From assembly GCA_964035545.1 (NCBI GenBank), contig OZ037768.1, positions 18,076,700 to 18,140,699 on the forward strand: a DNA stretch of 64,000 nt, read 5' to 3'. The notes below the pieces were generated by a model. It saw only the letters and a program-made list of their open reading frames with translations. It did not search any database and was not told where the DNA came from. The stretch is from Bugula neritina. Lineage: Eukaryota; Bryozoa; Gymnolaemata; Cheilostomatida; Bugulidae. Position numbers and translations under genes: made by a program. This document shows, in pieces, positions 46,981 through 59,923 of this stretch; position 1 is the stretch's first letter; every line of letters begins with the position of its first letter.

Positions 46981-49900
46981 TCAACAATTGACATTGTTGC
47001 TATTAGCAACCCATAAAGAATCTGGAAGCCAGTCATATTTTACTGTAAATAAGAGTGACTGGTTTAATTTCTATACTTAAATCACATGTAGACTATTAAC
47101 TCAACTTCCGTAAAGTTAAATACACACATAAAGTTGAAATGAACGCTAATTGCAGTGTTGAATTGGTCACCATTTAGCTAACAGCCAAATGTTCAACATG
47201 AAGTTGACATATAAAATAAATTGAGTGAAACACACCACCTTACATACCTAGAGTGAGATCCTGATGAGTTACCACCGCTAAGCATAAATTTAATGGATTA
47301 TTTTTAAGTTGCTGATCCTACAATAAATGTATACAACAATTGCAGAGCATTGCAGAAAGAACTGTATAATTAGTAACACTTCACTACACACAAATGATCT
47401 ATTGTAATAATAGGGTGTCAGTATTTACCAGTCATATAATCGTGTTACCTTACAATGGCAATTTGTAGTCGTCCTGAAATCTTGGATTAAAATTATTAGG
47501 CACTACGTTTTAGCATAATAAACAAATCACAAGTTTAAACTATAGCACAGAGTTTGTGTTCAACATGTAGTCATATATTCAACATGTAGTCATATATTCA
47601 ACATGTATTCATATATTCAACATGTAGTCATATACTCAACACGTAGTCATATACTCAACACGTAGTCATATATTCAGCACGTATTTATATATTCAACACC
47701 TAGTCATATATTCAACATGTATTCATATATTCAACATGTATTGATATATTCAACACGTAGTCATATATTCAACATGTATTGATATATTCAACACGTAGTC
47801 ATATATTCAACATGTATTGATATATTCAACACGTAGTCATATATTCAACACGTATTCATATATTCAACACGTATTCATATACTCAACACGTAGTCATATA
47901 TCCAACATGTAGCCATATATTCAACATATACTGCATAGAGTTAGCAACACCTACCCCTGCACTATACGACCATTCATTAGAATTGGCCCGGCAAGATGAT
48001 AAACGGACAGATCCACTTCCAACTATACAGATATCGTCTGCTTGTATATTACCATCAGCTGTTAAGGCAAAAGCCTGCAAATACATGAAGTTTAATGTCA
48101 TGTAAACTGGAGCAGTTCCACTATGGTAATGCATATACTGCCTTTAGATTTGTAATAATACTTCAGTAGACAAAAGACGGTCTCGCTGCGATTGGCTGGA
48201 AGAAGCAGCACAAACACTGCAGGAGAACTAAAGCATAGTAGAGCACCTGCAGGCTGAGTCATGATACAGAAACTCTCAGCTAACAATGTTCTTTCAATAG
48301 AATAGAAGCTAGTCAAAAATTCACCTGATTCCCGCCCAGACCGTGGCATTGGTACAGTGTTGCAGGCTCCCCGCCTTTCTTACCTCCTGAATCTAAGCAT
48401 TTTCTAGATTCGGGATTTTTTATCTAAAATGTTAGATCAGTCGTAAATCAACTGGCAACAGAGCCTAATACTAAGTATAAATTATGCAAGTTATGTGGTA
48501 AAGTATGTAAACTATTGATTGGTGCAATAATTACAACATGACATGGTACATTAATTTCATCAAATTAAGAGTACATTTTTGATGTAAAGCCCAAATGGTG
48601 TGATCAGCTTTCGCAAACCCTTCTAGTAGCACGACTGAAAAATTTCTTTATGAGAGACAAAAATAGTTGCTGCTAAACACTATTGACCTCTACTGAAATC
48701 AAGCCAGCTAGCTATCATATACTATATAAGTACAGTTTCCAGGTGAAAGGAAAATGTGTATACAAGTGATCTCTTAAATCAAAACTATTTAAATCAGGGC
48801 TGTCCAACTGGCCCCCAGCCTACATTTATGTGGCCTTCAAAGGCACAAAGCTAAAATTACTTCTCACACTACACATTAATTAGAGTGTAAAACCACTTTT
48901 TAAATGTCTTATTTATACACATGCTACAGAACATGCAGCCTGCAGTAACTATTGGGACTTGATTGTGTAATGATTGATGATTCATAAGAATTTGAAATAA
49001 AATAATTTGAAAATTACTAATACTGTGGCTCCCAGCACAAGCTAAAGTTTACAATGTGGCCCTCGCCATAAAATATTCCCTTTCAGTGGCCCTTGCTCTG
49101 AAAAGGTTGGACACCCCTGATTTAAATATAAGCTTTGGTTGATGAAACGCCAAGCCAAGAACCAGGCAATGCCTATTTAACAGACAACAAGATGTAAAAA
49201 CTCAAGTTTTAAAAAAATTTTAGCCAATTGTGTTTCAGAGTTCAACTGACCTGCCCTAAGGCTATATAATTGAGGGGTATGTTAGATTCTGGATATATAT
49301 TCTCTAGGTACCACTTAAATGATTTACACTGCAACTTTTCTCGGAGCTTCAGTCGTTCAGTCATATCACCGGGATCTGTGTCTTTAACTCCTGGAAAATG
49401 CGCCACATTATAATGTATGCATAAAACCAACGTGTTCGACCTTAAACATGCTTTATATGTCAGTTTCAACAAACAGCACCAACTTTGTACAGGCGTATAC
49501 TGCTTGGATGCTATTATAATAATATTTATGCTTCAATTATTAAGGTAAGAGCCTCTAAAATCTGGAGTATCATTAAAATGTGATAAACACGACATTGTAC
49601 CAGAAGATTCTAGTGACTCTTGTTAACATGGTAGTGAGTACATGAGAAAACCAAAGTCTACCTGGATTAGTCTTGTAGAAGAAATCTTTATATTCATCCA
49701 TCCACACATCAGCTATTCTCTGGGTGTTATGATTCAATATGGTGGCCACTCCACCAGGCCACGAGTACGGAGATATCTTTCTAAACACATGACCCACTCT
49801 TGAGCAAGTGACTATCAGAACTTGGCCTCCACACTGCCAAATCTACAGCACATGGTAGAACCACAATTCTAAATCAAATAAAAGTTTGAACAGACGGTGG

Positions 49901-52900
49901 AAATTTTCTTTAGAAATTACTATAAACTTAATATTCTTTAAGGAAAACAAACAACAAAATAAATCAAGTACAACTGAAAATCGATTTAGCAACCGTGTTA
50001 GAATTTTCTCCTGGTAAAAAATCTGTAGAACAATAAGGATGATAATAAAGTATTTCTTTTGCAGCATAAATAAATATAATATTCTAATTCCAGACATGCT
50101 TACTCTGAATGACATCTCCAGATTCTCTCCGCCCCAGATGTTCATACCAGAATCATATGAGCCAATCTCGTAAAAGTACTCTTTGTTGATTGAAAATAAT
50201 CCACCAGCCATTGTGGGGCTCCTAAATGTTCAACACAAAGTGATTTCTTTACAACACAAAATACAAGAACGTAGAATAAGAAATGAGACAGAATATACCA
50301 TAAAACTACAATATTTCAACTTATTTTATATTAAAATAAAAAGCTCATGTACAGTCTTGCAAACAGCAAACTATTATCAAATGCTACAACATAAAAATAA
50401 AATAGCTGAATGGATAATCTAAGTAAAATATATTTCAGTAAAATCAGGTGCAGAAGTTGACGAGAATGACAGGAGAGAAGCTGTGACTCACCGCAAGGGC
50501 TCACTGCGGTCATTGCGTCTACGCGCCAGCTCCCGATGTGGCACCGAGTACCAGCGGAAGTTGAGTCGCCAATTGAACCCTCCCCACGTCATATCCGAGC
50601 CAGTGACGTAAGCAAAAGTGTTGTCATCTATGACGTCTATTATAGGGCACACAACTGCTTTCCTATTGTAACAAAATCAATATATATTTTTGAAAATTTT
50701 TTTAATGATTTCAAATTTTAAAATACTAATCAAGTGTCCACTTTACATAAAAAGCAAATTTGAAAAAAAACAATTATGGGTTAAAACATGGAGAATAAAC
50801 ATTACTATCATTGTATGCATTTCACATTTCATAATAAAAGCTAGTAAATGGCTAACCACATTACCGATTCTTATGTATTTCGTGCAACAGAGGTTCCAGC
50901 CATCCTTCTGTGGCCTCACAATGCGCATCCAAAAATGTCAGCACTTTCCCAGTTGCAGCTTTTGCACCTGAATTAATGTTACAACAACACATTATCAAAT
51001 AGAGAAGTCAATTTTAAAGCATCGAATAATCAAACAACTTGCAAGTAAAATCAGGGAAATTGGTAAAACATTAAAATGGCTGTTGCCTATTCTTACCTCA
51101 TTATAACATTTTTATGTTTCTGAAGACCAAAGGAATTTCAGAATTCTTTATAAAATTATTGTATTTGAAACAAGAATTTGTGAAAATACTCCAAATGTTA
51201 GAGCCTTTTATCTTTATTTATTGAAACGTGTAATAGCATCCAAACAATACATGTCTTGAAAATATAAAGCAGTAGGAAAAAGCTGACCTTTCAACCTGGC
51301 TCGAATTAGTCCGCCTCTAACAGGTATACGCTGAATATTTATAGGGACTGGCAACTTGGAAACATATTCATCAAGTCTTTCTTTCAGATGCTCTACAATA
51401 CACAATAATACGTTCAAAGATATGCAGTAATTTGAACATGAAAACATAATTAATATATACCCACAGTCTGTATGGAAACATAGGCCATTTCATGGCAAAC
51501 GTTGGTAAAACTCTGTGTGATACACGAATTATATTTGCAAGATTGTGACACATTATTAATTGGACAGACTCGAATTATTCTCCCATACATTCATATTTAT
51601 CAGATATTACAGAATAATATTGCTAAACTCACTATACAGAGCGGCTTAGCTAAAAAAAAATTTTGCTCTAAAGCTTATATAATAAACAAAAATAAAATAT
51701 ATATTAGAATTAGATATTTGAAAAAATAAATATATTATTAAGCATTATATAAATATTTTATTAAAAGGGAAATATGATTCAAACTGATACACATTCTGAT
51801 ATCTTCCATATTTATAATAACCTTACTTGTGACTAAATAGCTAAAACAGTGTTGAGAAAATAAAAATTTATCAAACACTACAATTTCCAGCACATGTTTT
51901 TGACAAATTTGCAGTAGAAAAAAATGATGAGCCCTTTTTCTAAAAGTTCACAAAAATATTGAAGAGCAAAAACCTAACCTAAATTCAGATCCTTCAGAAA
52001 AACTTAGCAAAATAAATATGAATTTTGTTTTATAAAATAATTTCCAGTACCTTGATCACTAGCGTCGTCCACCATAACTATTTCTTTGAGAAGGTGACGT
52101 GGAGATCTATAAATGACGCTGTGTACAGTCCGTAGCAGCGTAGACCAAGCCTCATTGTGGAAGACTATGATTACACTAGTGTCTCCAAAGTCCTTTACCT
52201 GGTAAGTGCTGGCTTTAGAGACACACCTGTGTTTGATAAACATGGTGCTATATGACATATAATATATATCATATATAACATGGTGCTATATGACATATAA
52301 TAATATGATATAACATGGTGCTATCTGACACACAGCAACAACATACAAATGCTGATGAAACTAACACAATGTTGTTCCATACCTTCAGGGATAATTAGGT
52401 AAGCTCGTTCTGTGACAGATTTAACTATAAAAAACTTACTGGGAAGATCTGTAGTCAGGAAGTGTTCGGTTGAGAGACATCAAATCACTGGCTACTAAGT
52501 TGAACTGATTTATTTTGAAGGCAGTTTTAGACTTTGCTTGTAAGCTTGCCGGAATGTGAACAGCTTTCCCGCCATCTCCCGGATAGCTTGCAGATCGCAG
52601 AGCTAAATATGAGTTCAAATATTTACGAAAATGTATAATATAGAAAGTAGTATGCATACAATGTGTATCTATCATGCATGCACCATACAACAACATAGAA
52701 TATTAAGTACAGAATAAAGCTATAAAAATATAGTAACTAGCGCATGGCATAATGAGATTAAAAAACAAACAAAAGTTTCACTGCACACCAATAAAAGCAT
52801 TGGAGTTCTTTTTGTCTACTTTTTAGATATTGGGAGCCACTCAATATAAAGTGTGCTATTATTTAAAAATAGGTAGGTTAAAGGAATTTACCGCTAGGTA

Positions 52901-53156
52901 GTATTTTGTCCAAAAATCCTGTGTCTTTTGCAACATTCTCAACAGCTGGGACCAAAGAACGACTTTTCCCTTGCACTTCATTCTTTCCACCTGCTGCCTC
53001 TTCAGCTTTGTTAATTGCATGTAATTGCTTATCAAAATTTGAATTTTCATTAGCACAATTACTGAAATATGAGAGAAACCAAACATCCAAAATGCACCAG
53101 CAAAGAGAAGTAATCACAACTACTTTGATGGTGTGCTGCCATTTCCGGGACCACAT
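46981..53156 (-). CDS. polypeptide N-acetylgalactosaminyltransferase (GALNT1/13-like)
   Basis: Thirteen exons on the minus strand: 53156-52892, 52602-52440, 52226-52051, 51392-51288, 50967-50865, 50662-50492, 50221-50104, 49842-49662, 49390-49251, 48423-48325, 48074-47955, 47317-47248 and 47042-46981, giving 590 residues. This is a type II Golgi enzyme: short cytosolic tail MWSRKWQHT, a signal anchor at about 10-29, then a stem. The catalytic GT27 domain has [24 protein letters not shown], the Mn-binding D250-A-H252, the Gal/GalNAc-T motif [11 protein letters not shown], and HVFRK. A ricin-type lectin domain fills about 475-590. It transfers GalNAc to Ser/Thr to start mucin-type O-glycans. 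Catalytic sequence is closest, from memory, to GALNT1/13. The last two exons are the least certain: their frames join and a stop follows, but the gamma lectin repeat is degenerate. Confidence 0.92.
47561..47930. repeat. 19-bp minisatellite in GALNT intron 11
   Basis: About 19 copies of CAACATGTAGTCATATATT, with CATG/CACG and AGTC/ATTG/ATTC variants. In about 47732-47846 two variants alternate as a 38-bp dimer. It ends about 25 bp from the exon 11 donor at 47955. Confidence 0.95.
48795..49119. mobile_element. 325-bp hAT-like non-autonomous element in GALNT intron 9
   Basis: The ends are CAGGGCTGTCCAAC and the complement of CAGGGGTGTCCAAC, the CAG...TG form typical of hAT superfamily elements. 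Each side has a perfect 8-bp duplication ATTTAAAT (48787-48794 and 49120-49127), the hAT target length. The interior has repeated GTGGCCCTTGC-like words and no coding capacity. Confidence 0.88.
52235..52330. repeat. short tandem repeat in GALNT intron 2
   Basis: Three copies of an ACATGGTGCTATATGACATA unit separated by ATAT-rich spacers. Confidence 0.7.
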
Positions 53157-54329
53157 GCTACTCCAAATATCTACGCTTCAATCCCTACAGAAGATGAACC
53201 AATCAAACATAAATCATAACTTCAACTTTGCCATTATAAGCTTAGTGTCATATAGTGTTGTGAATGAAACAAAAGTACTTTAGAAATTGAGATAACAAAT
53301 CTTATATGGCTATTGCATAAAGAAAATTATACGTTATATCGTGAAGAGGACAGTACAACAATCTGCTGCTTTACTAACACAGGTATAAACATTTACGATC
53401 AAAAACAGATTGCAGTTACTTATTTAAGTATTTTATTTGATCAGCTACGTAATATTTAAAATAATATTTAAAACAAATCATTAGTAATTAATTAATAATC
53501 CACTACCTAAACAAGACAGAGTGGAGATAGGTAAGGATTAGTAATTTCATATCAAATAATGGACTACCTTAAAACTACATTGACAGTGACTGTGGTCCGA
53601 AAAATCATCCGTGTTTATACAAAATTCATCTTTCTGCACACCTAATACATTCGGAGGTCATCTGATTATAGCTGCTCATCATTTTTATAATAAATCTACA
53701 GTTGACAATAATTTACTTTGTTTATCTTAGAGTTGTTGTTAGTTGCAAGTGATTTTTTTTCATTAAATAATTGCTACTGCCTGGTTTATAGCGGCATATA
53801 ACAGTTATAAACCAGACAAAAGTTATCAGTCCATGTTGCATCCATTAAACCCAGTGGTAGCAGGTAGCACAAGTTGTGACAAGAATTATATTTTTGCATT
53901 TAGCACTCTCTAGTACACAGTCCTTTAATTTAAGCTCAAATTAAACCTATTATTCTTGTTATTTTATTTACTGGCTATGATGCAAAAAGAAAATAAAAAA
54001 AACCACATCTCCAACCTATTCTTTAAATTTAATATTAAATATTTTAAAGAATTGAAAAGCATTGTCTTTCACAAAACTTTTGTTAAAGGCAATATCACAA
54101 TAAGTAAGCAAACCAACACAATGTTAGTACCTGATTAAAAAAACTTTTCAAAATAATTTTTCTGTTCAACTTCAAGTTTATAAATATTAAAAATTAGTCT
54201 TTAGTTTTAGATAACCAACTAAAATGCCCATTATTCATTAACTGATTAAGGTCAAAAAATTAGTTTTAAAGCCAAATGCAGAAATAAAAATAATAGTAAA
54301 ACTTCAAATTTACCCAAGTCAAATACTTT

Positions 54330-54960
54330 TGAATAAAATATTAATAACTAATAGTATTAGTAATACTAATAGTATTCAATTTTTTGTCATTATTATAAAG
54401 ATAATATTGATCATCATTATGATCTTTAATAACAACATGCTTATAGTTATACTAAAACTAACACTATTACCTTACTAAAATACTATAATATTAATTTATA
54501 AAAATAATTATTTATAATTATTACTATAATTATGTTAATTTACACAAAATCACAATGACAATGACAATTAGTATTACTCAATTACTATTACTTTTAGTAT
54601 TACTATAACTATTAGAGTATGACTATCAGTATCAGTATCATTATGAAGCATAAATATGATATTGATAATCATAATGAATAAATGATAATTCAATTGATAA
54701 TAAAATAAAAATTAATAATATAATCATAATGCTAAGGATTTATATAATTATAATTAAAACCAGATCTTCAATTTCATATTCATATTGATAATCATAGAGA
54801 CTAAAGTAAAAGTGATAATCATAATGATATTGATAAACTAAAAGACAAAAATAAAACCTAAACTAAAAGTAAAACTTTTACTTAAATTGTTAAAACTAAA
54901 AGTTAAAGTAAAAGTTACTTAAAGTTAACTGTTAAATTTTTATAAATTATTGACAAAAAG
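54330..54960. repeat. low-complexity array on the GALNT side of the divergent gap
   Basis: Words change along the array: AATAGTATTAGTAATACT near 54345-54375, ATTAGTATTACT near 54565-54610, TGATAATCATAATGA in 54650-54830, and ACTAAAAGTAAAA in 54840-54930. The rest of 53157-54330 shows no gene. Confidence 0.7.
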
Positions 54961-55589
54961 CGCAGACTTTCATTTTCAAATATTATCATTATAATCATTA
55001 TCGTGTGCATTATGATTATCAATTATGCTTATTTATGAAAAAAGAAAAATCAAAATACCATCATAGCCAGAAGTATGATATTGAGTAACTCAATATGAAT
55101 AACAGCATCGAAGGAAATTGAAATTATTTTTTCCAACATATCAATTGGAATATTGCTATAAACAGCACCAAATTGGGGGAGAGGGACTACAGTGTTTGTA
55201 TACACATGTTGTATACACATAGTTGTCTAAAGTTCCAACCCCCAACTCCAAACTCTAGACCCCTGAAATACCGCACTCAGTCATCTCCAGCTTGGTGCTG
55301 CTTCAAGCTACGCTCTAAAAATTGCGTTGTTTACAAGTTCAAATACTAAAGTAGAGTTTGTGATGGCTAGGCTAACCGTCTTCTTTTTACTAGCATGTAG
55401 GATCTAAGCTAGAAAAACCACAAGTATATAATATTTATTAGTCGGCGAAAATCATATAAACTAAGGTTAAAAATTAGAGGGCGTATATAGCACTCTAATA
55501 TAAATTGGCCTCTCTTTGTTTGGAGGGTGGAAAATTGTTACTTTCTGGGAGTTTTGACTACCTGAATTAAAAGTTTGGTTTCTATGTTC

Positions 55590-56205
55590 TGAGTAATCAT
55601 ATTAATTGTTCGTTGATGATTGCCATTGGATTGGTATTTCATATTGATATTTCATTATTTGATGCTGGATATCAATATTTATAATTATAGGCTAGATTAT
55701 TCAAAATTAATAAAAATAATAATTTTTTCGTAGTGATATTCATATTAAATTATTAAATTTCATACTGATATTGATAATCAATATCATACTCATACTGGTA
55801 TTGGTAGTGATACTGATAGACTTATACTTATAGTGATACTGATACTCTTACTGACACTGTATTACAGTGTAAGTAAATGTGATACTGATAGTGATACTCA
55901 TACTCATACTGATAGTCTAAATTGGTATAAGTATTACTATTAGTATTACTATTACTATTAGTATTACTAATGTCTAATAGTAATACTAATACTAATAGTT
56001 ATAGACTATCACTATAGTAATACTAATAGTAGCTTAATAGTAATACTAATAGTAATAGCAACAGTAATACTAATACTAGTACTAATACTAATAGACAGTC
56101 TGACATAGTGATATTGATAGTGATACTAATACTATTACTTTAGTAATAGTAAGAGTAAGTGTCTTATATTAATGCTAATACTAATAGTAGTGGTATTATG
56201 ATCAT
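55590..56205. repeat. low-complexity array upstream of HAUS4
   Basis: 55640-55790 is TTTCATATTGATAT and similar words. 55790-55920 is GATACTGATAGTGATACTC words. 55925-56200 is ATTAGTATTACT, which flips to AATAGTAATACT about 55970, giving inverted pairs. It ends roughly 230 bp before the HAUS4 coding exon. Confidence 0.75.
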
Positions 56206-56449
56206 AATTATTCAGTGTGATTCATTTTAATTTTTATATTTTGGTTTCTATAGTTATAGCAAATGTAATCTGCCTTGTCTTGTCTTGATGAAGATCTCCA
56301 GCAACTTTTCTAACATCTATGCATATAAGTAATATGTAGCCTACCTGGGATTAACAATTGAAATTGAATATAAAAAAATTTGCTCCTCCTTCTTGTATTG
56401 TCACTATATTTTTCTGTCTTAATTCCTTTTAGATTTTCTGGTTTCTATA

Positions 56450-59400
56450 ATGGATACTTCTGTATTTTTTTCTGCCTTGTCAACAAAACTAAAAGAAAAA
56501 TATCAGGTGAGTTGTCTTAGGTAACTAATGGTTTAATGTTTTCGGTTTTTGTTGCATTATTTACTTTTTACTTCTACTTATCATTCAATTTCAAATAAAT
56601 TGTATGAAAATATTAATTTAGCTTGGTTTGCAAGGTTACTTCCTAACATACTATGTAACTGCGTACTACTACATAAATCCTACACCACAGTAAGTCTACA
56701 AGAACGTTGAGGTTTCATTGCATGGCAGATGTTTTCTGTATATTTACACATATTTTGTTCAAGAAAAGCTTTCCTAGCATATGTATTGTTGCGTTCCCTT
56801 TTGGTTTACTATGGTGTGTATGTGTGGGGGTTGAACTTCTAGACATCAATAATACAGTATAGTGCAGCAAGATTTATATTGTAATATACCATGTGGCTAT
56901 TATAATGGTCATAGAAAGTGAGTGAAGTCAAGTACCTTTAACTTTTTTGCTTTAGCACCAAGAAGATAAAGAGCTGGAAGATGTGAAGATGAAGTGGTAT
57001 AGGTCTATGGTGGTGTCCACTGCAGTTCGAGAGGTCTGCAATGAGCATATGATAGAACTCGCGTGTTCCAATAAAGAGGATGGCAAATCAATACAACCAA
57101 ATGAAGTAAGATCTTTTTTAACTCTTTAGTCATTTCTCGTCAATTTTTTTGTATAAATTTTCATGCTGCAAGCTAATTATTTAGTCTTCTGGAACATATT
57201 TTTAAACTCTGAAAAGATTCTCGTTGTTTGTTTGACTCAACAAGAATGAGAATAGAAGATGCAATCTGAACCAGAAGTATTTTTTGTAATTGAGAAATTT
57301 CACAAAATATTTCCCACCAGGAAAATGTTACAGATGTTTCACATGCAAGTCAGTGCAATAAGAGAGAATATTTTATGTGTACTGAGACAACTTATCCCCT
57401 TGCAGTCTTGTTTCAATAGTCATAAACTTTTGAGCAAAGTTGCATTGAATCAATATTATTACTTATCAAATAGTATGATTTTATAGTAAATCCATTTTTG
57501 TAAAATTGTTTTTAAGTGAATCTTCATTTGCAATAGAAAATCATTTTATCTCTTCCACAGAACATCGTAGACTTGAATGAGCGGCTCCTATTGGCTGAAA
57601 GTGAATTTTACCTGAAAACAACTGAACCAGGTGCCAGCGACATGTCCAACACTTTAAATATTTCATCATCCTTTAAACCTCCTTGTCTAGATGAGGTAAT
57701 ATTTAGCTAAGACCCACTTTGCTATTTGCAGATTTACAAAATAAATTACGTTTAAAGAGTACTACTTTCAGTATTAAAAACTTTTGCAGTCGACGAAAAA
57801 GGAGTTTCAAAAGCTTGTACAGGAACGAATCAGAAAGAAACTTTTAGACTTGAGCCAGTTTTACCAACCTAGTTCTGTCACTGCAGGTAATTATTTCTAT
57901 GTATTTCTCAATACCTGCATCTCTCACCTGGCCTCACTAGCCAACATGTCTTTAATCATAACTCTAAATAAGTTTCTGATTGATTGTTCATTGTTTTTGA
58001 CTGCAGGTACAAACTTGCTTCATGCTAAAGCTAGCCAGCTGTGTGCAGTCGTTTTAAAAGATATAGACACGCTGAAAAAGAACAAAGAAGAAATTGAAAA
58101 CCTTAAACGTCAAAAGCAGTCTCAGCTGCAGCAGCTTCAGCAGGTACTGCATTTTTTTAAACTGGTTAATGTTTACTTTTAATAGTTTCTCCTAGCTTTG
58201 CTATTTAATTTAATGATCACAAATCGAGTTTTTCGAATTTATTCAGGTTGTTAAAATGTAAAGGTATTTCTTCCAAGTTATTTTCTTTCAATTCTTTGAG
58301 AATATGTTATTGAGTGCTAATAAATCACTATTCTGGTTTGTCATCACTCAATTACCAAGCTTAATTTTAATTGAATGTAAGTAATCGGTATAGAAAAGAT
58401 TGATTTTCAAAGTAAAACTCTAAGTTGGATACTCAATGTGTGTGCAGACCTAAAGCCATGAAACTGCTTTGCTAAGTCTCTTCCTACATCGCACTAACTT
58501 CCATGTACTGTTGCTCTCAAGCTTAGGCTTTTTTTCCAGGAGTACAGTCAGACTATGCAGTTACTGGAGACAATTTTGGCTAAATATAAGCTTTCTAGTT
58601 TACATGAATATGAGACTGGTAATGTTAAGCGGCTTGCTGCTAAAGGAGATACCCTAGCAGAGAAAATAGCGTGAGTCATGTAAATATTGTTCGTAACCAA
58701 TAGAGTTCGGTGGCACTCATGTAGAGATTCTTTCATCTAACAAAGTGCGATTAGGTTTATCCAATCTAACTCAGGCAATGCTTTATCTATACTACATAGA
58801 CCGTGTTTTCAATTCACAGGTTTGTTGAAAAAGAGTTGCTTGCCAATACATACACACCAGAGATGATAAAAGAGTTGACAAGGATACGGTAGGCTTTTCA
58901 TTTAAAAAAAGACGAATTTTACAATGTAGAAATTACAGTCATTACAAAAAACCCACATCAAATTTTTCAACTTTGCATTTTTATATTTTTTTTCATATGT
59001 AACTTGTAATTTATTTGTATGGTTGGTGAGGGCTGGCAGACTATGTAGATGATGCAATGTGATAATTTCAATAACAGTATCTCAATAGCTGAGGTTTAAA
59101 TCTCTTGGTACTGAAAAAAAAATTTTATATTTGAAAAAATGCCTTTTTGAAAGCTCTTTTTGCTTTCAGAATATCGCCATATAGTTTCAGTGCAATATGA
59201 TCTTTCAAGTGTAACATAAATAAGAACCACAACAGTTTGCTAATGATTATTTTAATTTAATTCAAAAGTTCATTTATTATAGATGTAAAAGCTGCTTTAA
59301 ATTCTTACATTAGTAATATAATTTTTTAAACCTTTCAAAGCAGAGCTAAAAAGTTACTTGACTATAGAGGAAATTTACTCTTCTATGAGAATACACATGT

Positions 59401-59618
59401 ATTTTAATGTTTATTCAAACATTTTTAGATCTCAGTTGGATAGCCAATTAGCTAAGACACAGGAAGCGCTCATTAATGCAGAAACAGATATTCAAGCTTG
59501 TGTAAATCTCGGACCTGAATTTAAACAAATTGCCATTGAGTATTCACAGTTAAAAAAAGATATTGAAGCAAGAAATTGGGCACTGCAAGAACTGCAACTT
59601 GCTGCAACCAGACAATGA
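56450..59618 (+). CDS. HAUS4: HAUS augmin-like complex subunit 4
   Basis: Eight exons: 56450-56506, 56956-57105, 57561-57695, 57790-57886, 58007-58143, 58540-58670, 58820-58888 and 59429-59618, giving 321 residues (human 363). Recognised by ERLLLAESEFYL, the region FQKLVQERIRKKLLDL, long Lys/Glu/Gln coiled coils, and the terminal RNWALQEL that matches human KRWALQEF. HAUS4 is part of the eight-subunit augmin complex, which recruits gamma-tubulin to spindle microtubules for branching nucleation. The start is uncertain: an acceptor TTTTAG just upstream (56432) leaves the frame open above ATG 56450, so one or two N-terminal exons could be missing, consistent with about 40 fewer residues than human. 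Intron 4 is 120 nt, in frame and stop-free. AATAAA lies at 59918-59923. Confidence 0.9.
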
Positions 59619-59749
59619 CATGATTCAGTGAAAACCGTCGATATGAAATTATTTTTTCAATACTTTTTTCAAAATGAGGCTAGTATTTTTCACCAATACA
59701 CTTAATTTACAAAACAAAAGGTTATAGTTTTATAATATATAGACCTAAG

Positions 59750-59923
59750 TTTATTGAGATATAATATGGATAATTAACGTTTACAGTAATAATTGGCTAC
59801 TACATAGACCACAAGAATATATAAAGACTTAATTGGATGTCAATAATTTTCTGTCAATACTCGTTTTTTTAAATTAGAACTAGATTTTTCTGTACCCAAT
59901 ATAAATGGCTTCTAAATAATAAA
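59750..59923. terminator. crossed poly(A) signals of HAUS4 and the Boule gene
   Basis: AATAAA on the plus strand at 59918-59923 follows HAUS4, and TTTATT at 59750-59755 (AATAAA on the minus strand) follows the Boule stop. If both are used, the two 3' UTRs overlap by at least 170 bp. Other variants nearby could also serve. Confidence 0.35.

Noticed and set aside
53781-53815. 10-bp stem hairpin (CTGGTTTATA...TATAAACCAG)
   Set aside because: Short and isolated; no terminator-like or mobile-element context.
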